Positions 43,492 to 51,505 of a DNA stretch of 64,000 nt are shown here, one piece after another; the stretch's first letter is position 1, and each line of letters opens with the position of its first letter. Source of the stretch: Hymenobacter sp. YC55. GTDB taxonomy: Bacteria > Bacteroidota > Bacteroidia > Cytophagales > Hymenobacteraceae. Where the stretch lies: contig NZ_JARNTX010000003.1 of the NCBI RefSeq assembly GCF_029433095.1, forward strand, positions 1-64,000, written 5' to 3'. Below the pieces are notes generated by a model. The model was not told the origin of the DNA and searched no databases. It saw only the letters and a list, made by a program, of their open reading frames with translations. The position numbers were made by a program, and so were the translations under genes.

Positions 43492-44613
43492 TTACGGCTG
43501 GAAGCGTTGTTGAAAGGAAAAGTTTACGTCGTGCATCGCCAGCTCGTTCTGGCGCGTGACGCGTTGGGCCGCCCGTGCGTAGTCGAGCATCTGCCGCTCG
43601 TAGTCCTGAATAGCGGCCTCCAGGTTAGGGAAAGAGCCGCTGGTGAGATTGGTGGCTAACAGCAGGGCGTCTTGCAACCCGAGGTTGACGCCCACGCCGG
43701 CGAAGGGTGGCATCAGGTGGGCCGCGTCGCCGATGAGCGTGAGCGGCAGCGGGCGCTGGGCGTGCCAGGGCAGGTCCAGAGAAAGTTGGCGGGCGGGCAA
43801 GCCCACGAACGTGGTCGGGGCCTGAAATAAGTGCTGGTAAACCGGCGCCTGCCGCGCAAACAGCGCGGCCAGGAAGGCGCTGATAGCCGAAGGATTCGAG
43901 AAGTCCAAGCGGTTGTCCAGCAGCCAACTCGCGGGGCGCTGAAAGCTGACGCCGTAGCTCAGCGCCCCGGCGTTGTCGGGGTTGGCTACGAGCGTGAGTC
44001 CGTCGGCCGCGAACATGAGGATGTTGTCTTGACAGAGGCGGTAAAAGTCGGGACAGTTGTGGGCCGGCTCCCGTATTTCGCCCTGAATCATGAAGGTGCC
44101 CGTGTAGGCGACCTCGGCGGCGGTAACGTACGCTCGGGCCCGCGACAGGCCCCCGTTGGCCCCGATAACCACTTCGGCCGTGGCGGGGGGGCGGTTGGCA
44201 AAGTGCAGTTGCCAGGAATCCTGCGCCGGCTCCAAACTGGTAACGTGGTGGTCCCATTGCACGGTGCCGGCCGCCAGACTCTCCAGCAGCAGGGTGCGCA
44301 GCGCGTTGCGGTTCAGCTCGGGATTGGTCGTGTTCGGTGGAGTCGTCAACAGTACCTGGCCCTGCGCATCGACGAGCGTGCGGCCCATGGGCTTGGCCAG
44401 CTCGAAGTAGCGGGCTAGCAAGCCCGCTTGGTGCAGGGCAACTTGGCCGGTGTCCTCGTGCAAATCCAGCGTGCCGCCCCACACGCGGGCCTGAGGGGTG
44501 GCATCCCGTTCGTAGACGGTGACGGGTACGCCCTGCTGTTGGAGCAAGCGGGCCATGGTTAAGCCCACCGGACCCGCTCCGAGGATGGCTACTTGTCGGT
44601 TATGCAGTAACAT
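43492..44613 (-). CDS. Tet(X)-like FAD-dependent monooxygenase
   Basis: From MLLHNRQVAILGAGPVG (44613), 373 residues, close to Tet(X) length. FAD motifs are GAGPVG near the start, the second FAD motif GDAAHLMPPFAG and the conserved RVWGGTLDLHEDTGQ. Long stretches parallel Tet(X): NPELNRNALRTLLLESL, PTTFVGLPAR and FSFQQ near the end. At Tet(X)-equivalent substrate positions, Gln192 is kept (MIQGEI), while Arg213 is Ile and His234 is Ser. So it is a tetracycline-destructase relative whose ligand may differ. It hydroxylates an organic substrate with NADPH and oxygen. It is convergent with an AraC gene and has its own promoter region after 44613. Confidence 0.92.
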   Translation of the reverse strand: MLLHNRQVAILGAGPVGLTMARLLQQQGVPVTVYERDATPQARVWGGTLDLHEDTGQVALHQAGLLARYFELAKPMGRTLVDAQGQVLLTTPPNTTNPELNRNALRTLLLESLAAGTVQWDHHVTSLEPAQDSWQLHFANRPPATAEVVIGANGGLSRARAYVTAAEVAYTGTFMIQGEIREPAHNCPDFYRLCQDNILMFAADGLTLVANPDNAGALSYGVSFQRPASWLLDNRLDFSNPSAISAFLAALFARQAPVYQHLFQAPTTFVGLPARQLSLDLPWHAQRPLPLTLIGDAAHLMPPFAGVGVNLGLQDALLLATNLTSGSFPNLEAAIQDYERQMLDYARAAQRVTRQNELAMHDVNFSFQQRFQP

Positions 44614-45886
44614 ATTTTGTCTGGACGTAAGGGAGGGTTCATAGGGCAAAGTTGCCGAGCTGACCGCCGCCAGTCTTGTACAAACGCGACAAAATCGGGT
44701 ACTGCCTCTACTCTAGTAACTGTTGCAGAGAAAGCCAAAGAAGACCACGATTACCCTTGTTTTCGGGGCTGTCGGTGTGGGAACGAGATTCATTCAACGC
44801 GAATACATTTCCGATACCTCCCTCCTGCTGCTTATTTCCTTCTAAGGAGGAAGGTTCTCAGGAAGAAACAAGCGTATACCGGCTGGCCGCCGCCCGGAGG
44901 ACCAGGGCCAGCGCTGACCAGGACGCGACTGGCTTGATACGTCTAGCGGCGGTGGCTTGCTGATGAGGGCAATGTAACTGGCCTACAAAGCCTAATACAG
45001 AAGCGGAGTTGTCATGGTTGGCGCAACAACTAAGCCCTAGCCAGGTCTTCTCAATCGAAGCACTGATACCCCACCGGGGATTGCTACACGGCCTGCTGCC
45101 CAATGCGATGCAGGGCGGGGCGCGCAAATTCATGGGTAGCGGTCACCGACCCCAACAGCGAAGATGCCAACGAGCTGGGGGTGCAACGCTTTGCCTATTT
45201 GCACTCGGTCAAGCAACAGGGCCACACCACGGTCTTTTTTTAGGTTTGGCTAACAACTACCTTCTTCCGCTATGGCCCACCCGCCACTCGTGCGCTTGCA
45301 ACTACCCGCCCGCTGGGCGGTCTGCTCCAATGCCTTTGGGGAGGAAGAAATGGTGGTTGACGGCTGGATTGAAAACAACCAGTACGGCCACGAGCAGGGG
45401 AACACACGCCACCGATGGCCCTAATGGCGCGCCCCCCTTATTGGACTGGTCCTGCTGCTTATCATACGGCCCTCGACTAGGCGCCAGGCGCAGGGTATTC
45501 ACTAGGCTGCACTGCTCCTATTTGTGTACCCCATACTTGCGATTCTGATTCTTAGTGAGGTGGGTGTCGAGCGGCCTCGTTTCCATGGAGGTGAGCTCCC
45601 AGCGGTAGAAATTCAAATGCCGACGCGACCATAACTAACAGGGGTTTGAGCACCTAGTGACACCTCTGGTTTCCACGCTGGTCTTCATAGCAGGGTACGG
45701 GATCTGCATATCCTCTGCACAGGCGCTCCGGAAACAGAGCAGTGGCAGCACGGTTAATTACCGCGTGGCCTTGAGGCAAAAACAAGTTGACAGGTAATTT
45801 TTGGGCGGGTTTGTCGCACAGCTTAACCTTATGCTTTTAAAGCAAGAGGGGCGACCACTGGCCAGGCTTTTGTTATGTCTAGGATC
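44614..45886. other. 1.27-kb stretch with decayed coding scraps
   Basis: No intact gene is supported. One frame at about 45126-45243 reads WVAVTDPNSEDANELGVQRF and then a hydrophobic end, and another at 45272-45424 reads MAHPPLVRLQLPARWAV and later VVDGWIENNQYGHE before a stop. Both look coding but are short, unconnected and out of frame with each other. They suggest one or two broken small genes of unknown family. The rest shows nothing. Confidence 0.35.
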
Positions 45887-46222
45887 ATGAAAAATCTATT
45901 ACCTGTATTCGGCATCCTCTTATCGCTCCGTGCGCTTGCGCAGGGGCCAGATAGGTCGAAGGAAGAGAAAGCACGGGAGGCCGTGCGCGCCGACATTTAT
46001 GCGCGGGCATCCGCTAGAAAAGTGTTCTACCAGCCGGGAGAATTCCAGACAAGTTCGTATACCAACCCAGAAAACAACGCGGCCTTTGCTGGTGGCACCT
46101 TAGTCGTGCATCGCTTCCGAACTAGGGATTCAACCAACTTTGTGAAGTCTTACCACGTGTCGTACGTAGTTACCCCGGCGGGTGAGGTGTACGTGCTAGA
46201 GGTTTTCAACCCTAGGCGCTAA
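45887..46222 (+). CDS. Small secreted protein, unknown function
   Basis: Started at MKNLLPVFGILLSLRALAQG (45887), a good signal peptide with cleavage after ALAQ; the ATG at 45875 adds four residues. The remaining ~92 residues are charged, then beta-rich (GGTLVVHRFRTRDSTNFVKS, VSYVVTPAGEVYVLEVF). No family recognised. A terminator lies about 120 bases downstream. Confidence 0.6.
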   Translation: MKNLLPVFGILLSLRALAQGPDRSKEEKAREAVRADIYARASARKVFYQPGEFQTSSYTNPENNAAFAGGTLVVHRFRTRDSTNFVKSYHVSYVVTPAGEVYVLEVFNPRR

Positions 46223-46342
46223 GAGAGCCTACGAAACACTGACACGATTGCCAAGTGGGAAGGGCGGATCTGCTTGCAGACCGCAGGTGAGGCAAGTTCT
46301 TGGTGGATTCGATGCCCACTCCTGGTACTGGCGAAATAAAAA

Positions 46343-46369
46343 AGAAGCCCGACCATTGGCCGGGCTTTA
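46343..46369 (+). terminator. Hairpin terminator
   Basis: aagcccg-a-cc and gg-c-cgggctt form a short GC-rich hairpin around an ATT loop, preceded by AAAAAA and followed by a short T run. It ends the small secreted protein transcript and lies just before the insertion-sequence remnant. Confidence 0.65.
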
Positions 46370-46370
46370 C

Positions 46371-46660
46371 TGAGGTGGTCTAGTTGGGCCGGACAGAAGT
46401 AGGACGTATATTTCTTCGGCCATGGCAGCAAAAGCAAGCGGATCGTCGCCCGACAAACGACGCAAGTACGACGCGGCCTTTAAAGTGGAAGCGTTGCGCC
46501 TGACCTCGGAGAGCCGCAGCGCGCAGGCCGCCGCGTTGCAACTGGGCATCAGCCCGAAGCTGCTTTACCGCTGGCAACAGGCCTAAGTGGTGGCCGAGGT
46601 GGGCAGTGTGGAAGTAGCCCGCGACCCGGAAGTGCGGGCCTTGCGCTAGGCGGTCTAGTC
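46371..46660 (+). mobile_element. Remnant of an IS3-type insertion sequence
   Basis: After a putative terminal repeat (tgaggtggtctagttggg at 46371), an ATG at 46422 opens an OrfA-type transposase start: a basic segment DKRRKYDAAFKVEALRLTSE and the HTH segment AAALQLGISPKLLYRWQQ, typical of IS3-family OrfA. An in-frame stop follows at 46584, then coding-like VVAEVGSVEVARDPEVRALR before another stop. No OrfB or right end was found, only a degenerate aggcggtctagt at 46648-46659. The element is dead and truncated. Confidence 0.85.
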
Positions 46661-46842
46661 AACGCGGTACTCTGGCAGCAGCACCTCACGACCAGCCCCT
46701 GCTCCGGCAACACGGACCTCAGCGCGGTACTGCTCCCAAACGAGCAGGATGGGGCCGTTCGTGGCCACGTGTTGTACAAGCTTAGTTGGGAGTGATACGC
46801 CGTTATGGCTCTTAGCACGCACCGCTGGTTAGGGTCTGCTTC

Positions 46843-47637
46843 TTACTGCTTTTCAGACAAGTCTTTTAGTTCGATGTTTCTAAAATCAACCGGCTGTCCT
46901 TCGCTCTGCAGCGCAATAAACCCGCTTGTTAACAGTTGCCCATCCCGTTTTATCGCCGGATCGAAACGATTCACGACCCCGCCCCCAATCTGCGGGTTGG
47001 CATAGCGCATAACGGTGTCGCCGTTGATGACATGAATAACGCGCGAACCGCCCAACACAATAAGTTCAGCTTTCACCCATTGATCCCCCTCGTAGGTTTT
47101 CGAGGTGGACTCGATGCAGTGGCGCTCGTCAAGTTGACCCTGGTACACAATGTGGGTGCCCGGCGAACACATATTTCCGGTCGGGCGCGGCTTGCCATCC
47201 CCAAGGCCGCCTAGAAATTGAAACTCCACCGAAATCGGCCAATCCTGTTCTTTCGGCATCGTGCGCGGGTCCTGGGAGTGAAACATGACGCCGCTGTTGC
47301 GTAAGGTATAGCTTGGGGCCCCTTCTTGAAGCGCCCCTACGAATCGGTACTCTAATTTTAGGTGGTAAGAGGAAAAGGGCGTCTTGTAATACAAATGGCC
47401 AAATTGCTCGTTGAAATCCCCGTATTGATCGTAGCGCACCTTGATAATGCCATCTTCAACCCGGAACGTATTCCCAAAATTCTCGTCCACGTCATGGTGA
47501 TGAATTTTGACAACCCAATCCGAAAGATCCCGGCCGTTAAAGAGCTTGATCCATTCCTTATCCTCTCGGGCAGGCTTACCCGATGAACAGCCAGTTAGTG
47601 CCAGCAGCCCCAAGATCGAAACAGCAACTAGTCGCAT
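46843..47637 (-). CDS. DUF1080 (3-keto-disaccharide hydrolase-type) lipoprotein
   Basis: A 264-residue lipoprotein with lipobox LLALTGC (Cys17). The DUF1080 fold (PF06439, concanavalin-like sandwich) is shown by WIKLFNGRDLSDWVVKIHHH, DGIIKVRYDQYGDFNEQFG, YHLKLEYRF, NSGVMFHSQDP and VEFQFLGG. Members include 3-keto-disaccharide hydrolases and sugar-binding lipoproteins. It is divergent from the AraC gene at 47725 with an 87-bp gap, so it may share regulation. Confidence 0.92.
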   Translation of the reverse strand: MRLVAVSILGLLALTGCSSGKPAREDKEWIKLFNGRDLSDWVVKIHHHDVDENFGNTFRVEDGIIKVRYDQYGDFNEQFGHLYYKTPFSSYHLKLEYRFVGALQEGAPSYTLRNSGVMFHSQDPRTMPKEQDWPISVEFQFLGGLGDGKPRPTGNMCSPGTHIVYQGQLDERHCIESTSKTYEGDQWVKAELIVLGGSRVIHVINGDTVMRYANPQIGGGVVNRFDPAIKRDGQLLTSGFIALQSEGQPVDFRNIELKDLSEKQ

Positions 47638-47724
47638 CAGTGGTGGTTGAATGGTAAAGAATATCGGTAAAATAATAAACTTCAGTTAAGGTCATGAAAA
47701 GACAACCATTACAGCAATACCGGC

Positions 47725-48483
47725 ATGGCTTTCCTTGACCTTACGTACCGGGCCATTAAACCGGAACCGTTGTTAACTTCCTTCGTCGAAAGTTTCTGGA
47801 TGCTGGTTAACCCAACGGGACTGGCCCAGCCCATCGTCCTCGTGCCTGATGGTCGCATTGACGTATTCTTTTCCGTTTCCGCTGCCGAACCCTACCACGT
47901 CAGCCTGCTAGGGCTGCAGGACCGGCCCGAGGCCCAAGTAATTGCGCCGCACTCCACCGTATTTGCCATCAGCTGGAATCTGTTGGCAGTTGAATACATC
48001 CTGCCAACCCAAGTGGGCTCCTTGTTGCAAAACGGGTGTGAGTTGCCCGGCAACTTCTTGGGCATGGGCATAGACGACTTGCAGGATTTCGAGGGTTTCT
48101 GTGCGAAAGCAGCGGCGCGCATCACGCAGGCCCTTCCCGCCCGGGTTGACCCGCGCAAACGCCAGCTGTTCGAGCTGCTGTATGCCTCACACGGCAGCCT
48201 GTCGGTTCAGGCGCTGGCCGAGGCGGCCGGCTGGAGCAGCCGGCAAATCAACCGGTACTTTACCCGCATGTTTGGCCTCCCGCTGAAAGCCTACAGCTCC
48301 ATCCTCCGGTTTCGGGCCACCTGGCCGCAGCTTAAAGCCGGCCAGCTGTACGCCGAAGGGAACTTTGCCGATCAAGCCCATTTCATTCGCGAGATGAAGA
48401 AATACACGGGCGCCGTACCCAAAGAAGTGGCCCGCAACCACGATGACCGATTTATTCAATTATCCACCTTGCCGGGAAAATAA
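47725..48483 (+). CDS. AraC-family regulator with a DUF6597-type sensor
   Basis: The 252-residue regulator starts MAFLDLTYRAIKPEPLL. The sensor part (SFVESFWMLVN, VLVPDGRIDVFFSV, FAISWNLLAVEYIL) is of the same type as in the regulator at 42534. The C-terminal DNA-binding domain reads LAEAAGWSSRQINRYFTRMFG and FADQAHFIREMKKYTG. It lies 32 bp upstream of a Tet(X)-like monooxygenase on the same strand and is likely its regulator; they probably form an operon. Confidence 0.92.
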   Translation: MAFLDLTYRAIKPEPLLTSFVESFWMLVNPTGLAQPIVLVPDGRIDVFFSVSAAEPYHVSLLGLQDRPEAQVIAPHSTVFAISWNLLAVEYILPTQVGSLLQNGCELPGNFLGMGIDDLQDFEGFCAKAAARITQALPARVDPRKRQLFELLYASHGSLSVQALAEAAGWSSRQINRYFTRMFGLPLKAYSSILRFRATWPQLKAGQLYAEGNFADQAHFIREMKKYTGAVPKEVARNHDDRFIQLSTLPGK

Positions 48484-48515
48484 TTTTGCATTGGATCAAC
48501 TCATTCCATGCAAGC

Positions 48516-49676
48516 ATGTTACTTCAAAACAAACAAGTAGCCATTGTGGGCGGTGGCCCTGGCGGCCTGACCCTGGCCCGGCTGTTGCAAATAAACGGGG
48601 CCGCCGTCAACGTATACGAGCGTGACCTTAACCCCGAGGTGCGGGTTCAGGGCGCCACGCTGGACTTACACAACGATTCAGGCTTGGCCGCTCTGCGCCA
48701 CGCCCAGTTACTAGACGAGTTCAAAGCCTGCTACCGGCCCGGCGCCGACCGGCTACGTTTGGTAAACCAACACGCGGCTATTGCTTACGACCAGCACGAA
48801 GAGCAGCAAACTGCCACCTTCGGCGACCCTTGGTTTCGTCCTGAAATTGACCGGGGACCGTTGCGCACTCTCTTGCTCGACTCGCTGCAACCCAACACGG
48901 TGGTGTGGGACCGCCGCCTAGCAGCGTTAACTCCCCTAGGCGAGGGGTGGCAGCTCGCCTTTGAAAACGGCACGACCGCCACGGCAGACCTCGTCATCGG
49001 GGCCGATGGCGCCAATTCCAGCATCCGGCAACTCGTGACGCCGATTCAACCCTTCTATGCCGGGGTAACGGTGGTGGAAGGCACCGTGTACCACGCCGCC
49101 CGCAATGCGCCCCGCATGCACGCCTTGACGCAGGGCGGGAAGGTGTTTGCGATGGGCAACTCCCACACGCTTATCACCAGCGCCAAAGGCGACGGCAGCC
49201 TCTGCTTTTACACCGGTTGCCGAACCCCCGAATTCTGGGTAAAAAACAGCGGCATCGACTTTACTGATGCGGCGCAGGTGCTAACTTGGTTTCAACAAGA
49301 ATTCGCTGGCTGGGACGAGATGTGGCAGGAATTATTTACCAACAAAGCCACCCGGTTCGTGCCCCGCCCCCAGTACTGCATGCCCCTCGACCAGAACTGG
49401 GAAGCTCAAGCCAACATCACCCTGCTGGGCGACGCGGCGCACCTGATGCCACCCTACGCCGGCGAAGGTGTAAACATGGCTATGCTCGACGCGCTGGAAC
49501 TGAGCCAGAACCTCGCTAACGAACACTTCCCCGATGTGCGCACCGCAATCAGGCATTACGAAGCTCGCATGCGCGAGCGGGCCTCGCTAGTGGCACAGGA
49601 AACCCTAACGCAAACCGAAGCCTTGCATTCGCCCCGCGCGCTGGCGCACCTGCTGGCCTTGTTTGGGGTAGCGTAA
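48516..49676 (+). CDS. Tet(X)-like FAD-dependent monooxygenase
   Basis: From MLLQNKQVAIVGGGPGGLT (48516), 386 residues; this start mirrors the MLLHNRQ start of its paralogue at 43492. FAD motifs are GGGPGG, VRVQGATLDLHNDSG, DLVIGADGANS and GDAAHLMPPYAGEGVN. At positions aligned with Tet(X) substrate contacts, Gln192 appears as Glu (VVEGTV), Arg213 as Lys (GGK) and His234 as Cys, so tetracycline is not the obvious substrate. It lies 32 bp after an AraC gene that probably controls it. Confidence 0.92.
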   Translation: MLLQNKQVAIVGGGPGGLTLARLLQINGAAVNVYERDLNPEVRVQGATLDLHNDSGLAALRHAQLLDEFKACYRPGADRLRLVNQHAAIAYDQHEEQQTATFGDPWFRPEIDRGPLRTLLLDSLQPNTVVWDRRLAALTPLGEGWQLAFENGTTATADLVIGADGANSSIRQLVTPIQPFYAGVTVVEGTVYHAARNAPRMHALTQGGKVFAMGNSHTLITSAKGDGSLCFYTGCRTPEFWVKNSGIDFTDAAQVLTWFQQEFAGWDEMWQELFTNKATRFVPRPQYCMPLDQNWEAQANITLLGDAAHLMPPYAGEGVNMAMLDALELSQNLANEHFPDVRTAIRHYEARMRERASLVAQETLTQTEALHSPRALAHLLALFGVA

Positions 49677-50192
49677 ATTCAGGACCGCTTCTCCAACTGC
49701 AAAGACCCTATAAGTCTAGGGCTTTGCCCTAGGGCAACTTGATTAGGGTAAAGCCCTGGACTTGTAAGGTTGTTACTTTCCAAAAGCAGCCGCAAAGTCT
49801 TGGGCGAACTGCGCGAGCTTCACTTGCCCGAGGGTGGCTGGTCGGGGCTGCGCGTAGCCCTTTTCAGACTCCGGCAGAAGTTTATTGCGCCGAGCACCCC
49901 TACCACCTCGGCCGCGCCAACGCGTAGCTAGAGGCGCATTGCCACCTTTCTGGTCATCTATCTGGGTTTTAAAGCATGCTGGCCAAAAAGTGGGCGCAGG
50001 GAAAAGTTCTTAAAGTAGTTTAAGCAGCCGCGAAGTGTCATCTCCGAACTTTGCCAGCTCCTTCCCCATCCTTTCCTGGCCCATGCACATGCCGGAACTA
50101 ACGGCCAGCGCTGCTTGGCGCTTACTTGCTTTAGCTGGTCTCGCCCAGGAAAGCACTCTGGGGCTTGTTTTCCACTTCCTTTTTCACGTACC
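49677..50192. other. Intergenic region with an inverted repeat and a coding-like scrap
   Basis: After the inverted repeat at 49712-49763, a frame at 49790-49927 reads KVLGELRELHLPEGGWSGLR and on to a stop, with coding-like composition but no start; a relic is possible. Nothing else was recognised before the gene at 50193. Confidence 0.35.
49712..49763. repeat. Nested inverted repeat after the monooxygenase gene
   Basis: aagtctagggcttt (49712-49725) pairs with aaagccctggactt (49750-49763) with one wobble, and the interior holds the palindrome gccctagggc (49726-49735). It lies 36 bases past the monooxygenase stop. It may terminate or stabilise that transcript, though there is no T run. Confidence 0.5.
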
Positions 50193-50570
50193 ATGCCTGC
50201 GCTCGACCGCCACCTCGTCATTCAACACTACACCGCCGCCTGGGCCGAAACCGACCGCGACCAGCAACGGGCGCAGTTAGCCCACTGCTGGACCCCTGAT
50301 TCCACCTATGAAGACCCACAAACGCCCGTGGTGCGCGGGGTTGAGGCACTGCTCGACGTGATTGCGGGCTTTCACCAGGCCCTGCCAGGGGCACGCCTCT
50401 CCCTCAACAGCACCTTGGAGGAATACCACCAGGTTGGCCGCTTTCATTGGCTGCTGCGGCAACCAAATAACCCAACAACCTACGGCACCGACTTTGTGGA
50501 GTTCAACGAGCACAACCAGCTGATGCGCGTTGTCGGCTTCTTTAGCCATCTGACGCGTTTGCAGCGGTAG
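50193..50570 (+). CDS. NTF2/SnoaL-like protein
   Basis: From MPALDRHLVIQHYTAAWAE (50193), 125 residues; the ATG at 50115 adds an untypical leader. The fold pattern is an N-terminal helix with HYTAAWAETD, then LAHCWTPDSTYEDPQTPVVR and a C-terminal pair of strands with FVEFNEHNQLMRVVGFFSH, matching SnoaL-like/nuclear transport factor 2-like proteins. Function in these single-domain proteins varies from small-molecule isomerases to binding proteins, and the substrate is unknown here. It is convergent with the acetyltransferase gene. Confidence 0.85.
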   Translation: MPALDRHLVIQHYTAAWAETDRDQQRAQLAHCWTPDSTYEDPQTPVVRGVEALLDVIAGFHQALPGARLSLNSTLEEYHQVGRFHWLLRQPNNPTTYGTDFVEFNEHNQLMRVVGFFSHLTRLQR

Positions 50571-50621
50571 CCGCTTTGCTAGGCGGCCCTAAGTACTCGG
50601 GCGCAACAAGGGCCTCAGAAG

Positions 50622-51152
50622 TTACGCCGGTGCAGGGTAGGGAGTCGGCAACTCGGGGTGCTTGAGCTTGACCCAGACATAGTCGTCCTGCACCTGCCCG
50701 TGCTTGACCACGGCCTGCCGGCGGATGCATTCCAAATAGTAGCCGTTTTTCTCTAAGGCCCGCATCGACGGCTGATTGAAGGCAAACACGCCAGCCTCCA
50801 ATCGTATTATGTCGAAGGCGGCAAACGCATACGCCGTAAACTGACGAATGGCCTCGGTGGCCACGCCCTGCCCCCAGTACGGGACGCCAACCCAGTAGCC
50901 CATGCCCGCGCTGAGTTGGAACACGTCTTCTTTGCGCCACAGGCCAATGCTGCCCACCAACTCTTGGTTGCGCCAGACAGCCAGATTTTCGGCCGGCTGC
51001 TTGGGAAGTTGCGCGGCCACGAAAGCCTCGGCGGCAACCAGGGTATAGGGATTGGGGGTAGCGTCGAAGCCATTGGCCAGGATGCCGGGGTGATTGCGCA
51101 TCTCCGCAATGAGCGGCGCGTCTGAAGGGGTGAAGGGCTTTAGTTCTAGCAT
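50622..51152 (-). CDS. GNAT acetyltransferase, RimJ/RimL type
   Basis: The 176-residue protein has the RimJ/RimL-like order: MLELKPFTPSDAPLIAEMRN, a strand with LAVWRNQELVGSIGLW, the core strand AGMGYWVGVPYWGQGVATEA with an acetyl-CoA loop (GQGVA), and LEAGVFAFNQPSMRALEKNG followed by a YLECIRRQAV segment. It transfers an acetyl group from acetyl-CoA to an amine of a protein or small molecule. It is a single gene with no operon partner. Confidence 0.93.
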   Translation of the reverse strand: MLELKPFTPSDAPLIAEMRNHPGILANGFDATPNPYTLVAAEAFVAAQLPKQPAENLAVWRNQELVGSIGLWRKEDVFQLSAGMGYWVGVPYWGQGVATEAIRQFTAYAFAAFDIIRLEAGVFAFNQPSMRALEKNGYYLECIRRQAVVKHGQVQDDYVWVKLKHPELPTPYPAPA

Positions 51153-51187
51153 AAACGGTGCGTGACCAAGGAGTCCTTCGACTAGTT

Positions 51188-51217
51188 ACTGGTTTCCATT
51201 GGTTTCCACTGGTTTCC
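51188..51217 (+). repeat. Three 10-bp tandem repeats
   Basis: The unit (act/att)ggtttcc occurs three times in a row (actggtttcc attggtttcc actggtttcc) immediately upstream of the acetyltransferase start on its minus strand. Its closeness to the start codon, about 36 bases, suggests a regulator site or slippage-prone region. Confidence 0.6.
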
Positions 51218-51412
51218 GCCAGCAAGGGCTCTAATCGCGCCACTAAGGCATCCAGGGTGGCGGTACGGGCATAGTGGCCAGTGCCGCAAGCCCGTGACCG
51301 GGCAGCGGCACCCAGGACACCCAAACCCGGCCGTTGCTAACAGCCAAGAGTGTGCAAGCCTGGCTTGGGGCGAGCCTTTCTGGTGGGAGTCTGGTAGCTC
51401 TGCGAAGAAACA

Positions 51413-51445
51413 AAAAGAGCCGCTCTGTTACGGAGCGGCTCTTTT
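51413..51445. terminator. Bidirectional hairpin terminator
   Basis: aaaagagccgctc (51413-51425) pairs perfectly with gagcggctctttt (51433-51445) over 13 bp with a 7-nt loop, and A and T runs flank both sides. It ends the SusD-type gene on the minus strand, 60 bases past its stop. Confidence 0.85.
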
Positions 51446-51505
51446 CATTTTTATGCGTGGCGTGCGTACACCTCTTCAGTGTAGTCAATACCCGAAAACT
51501 TGTGT

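Noticed and set aside
45009..45548. 179-codon plus frame in the 44.6-45.9 kb gap
   Set aside because: Composition is unlike a folded protein, and better coding-like scraps occur in other frames of the same stretch.
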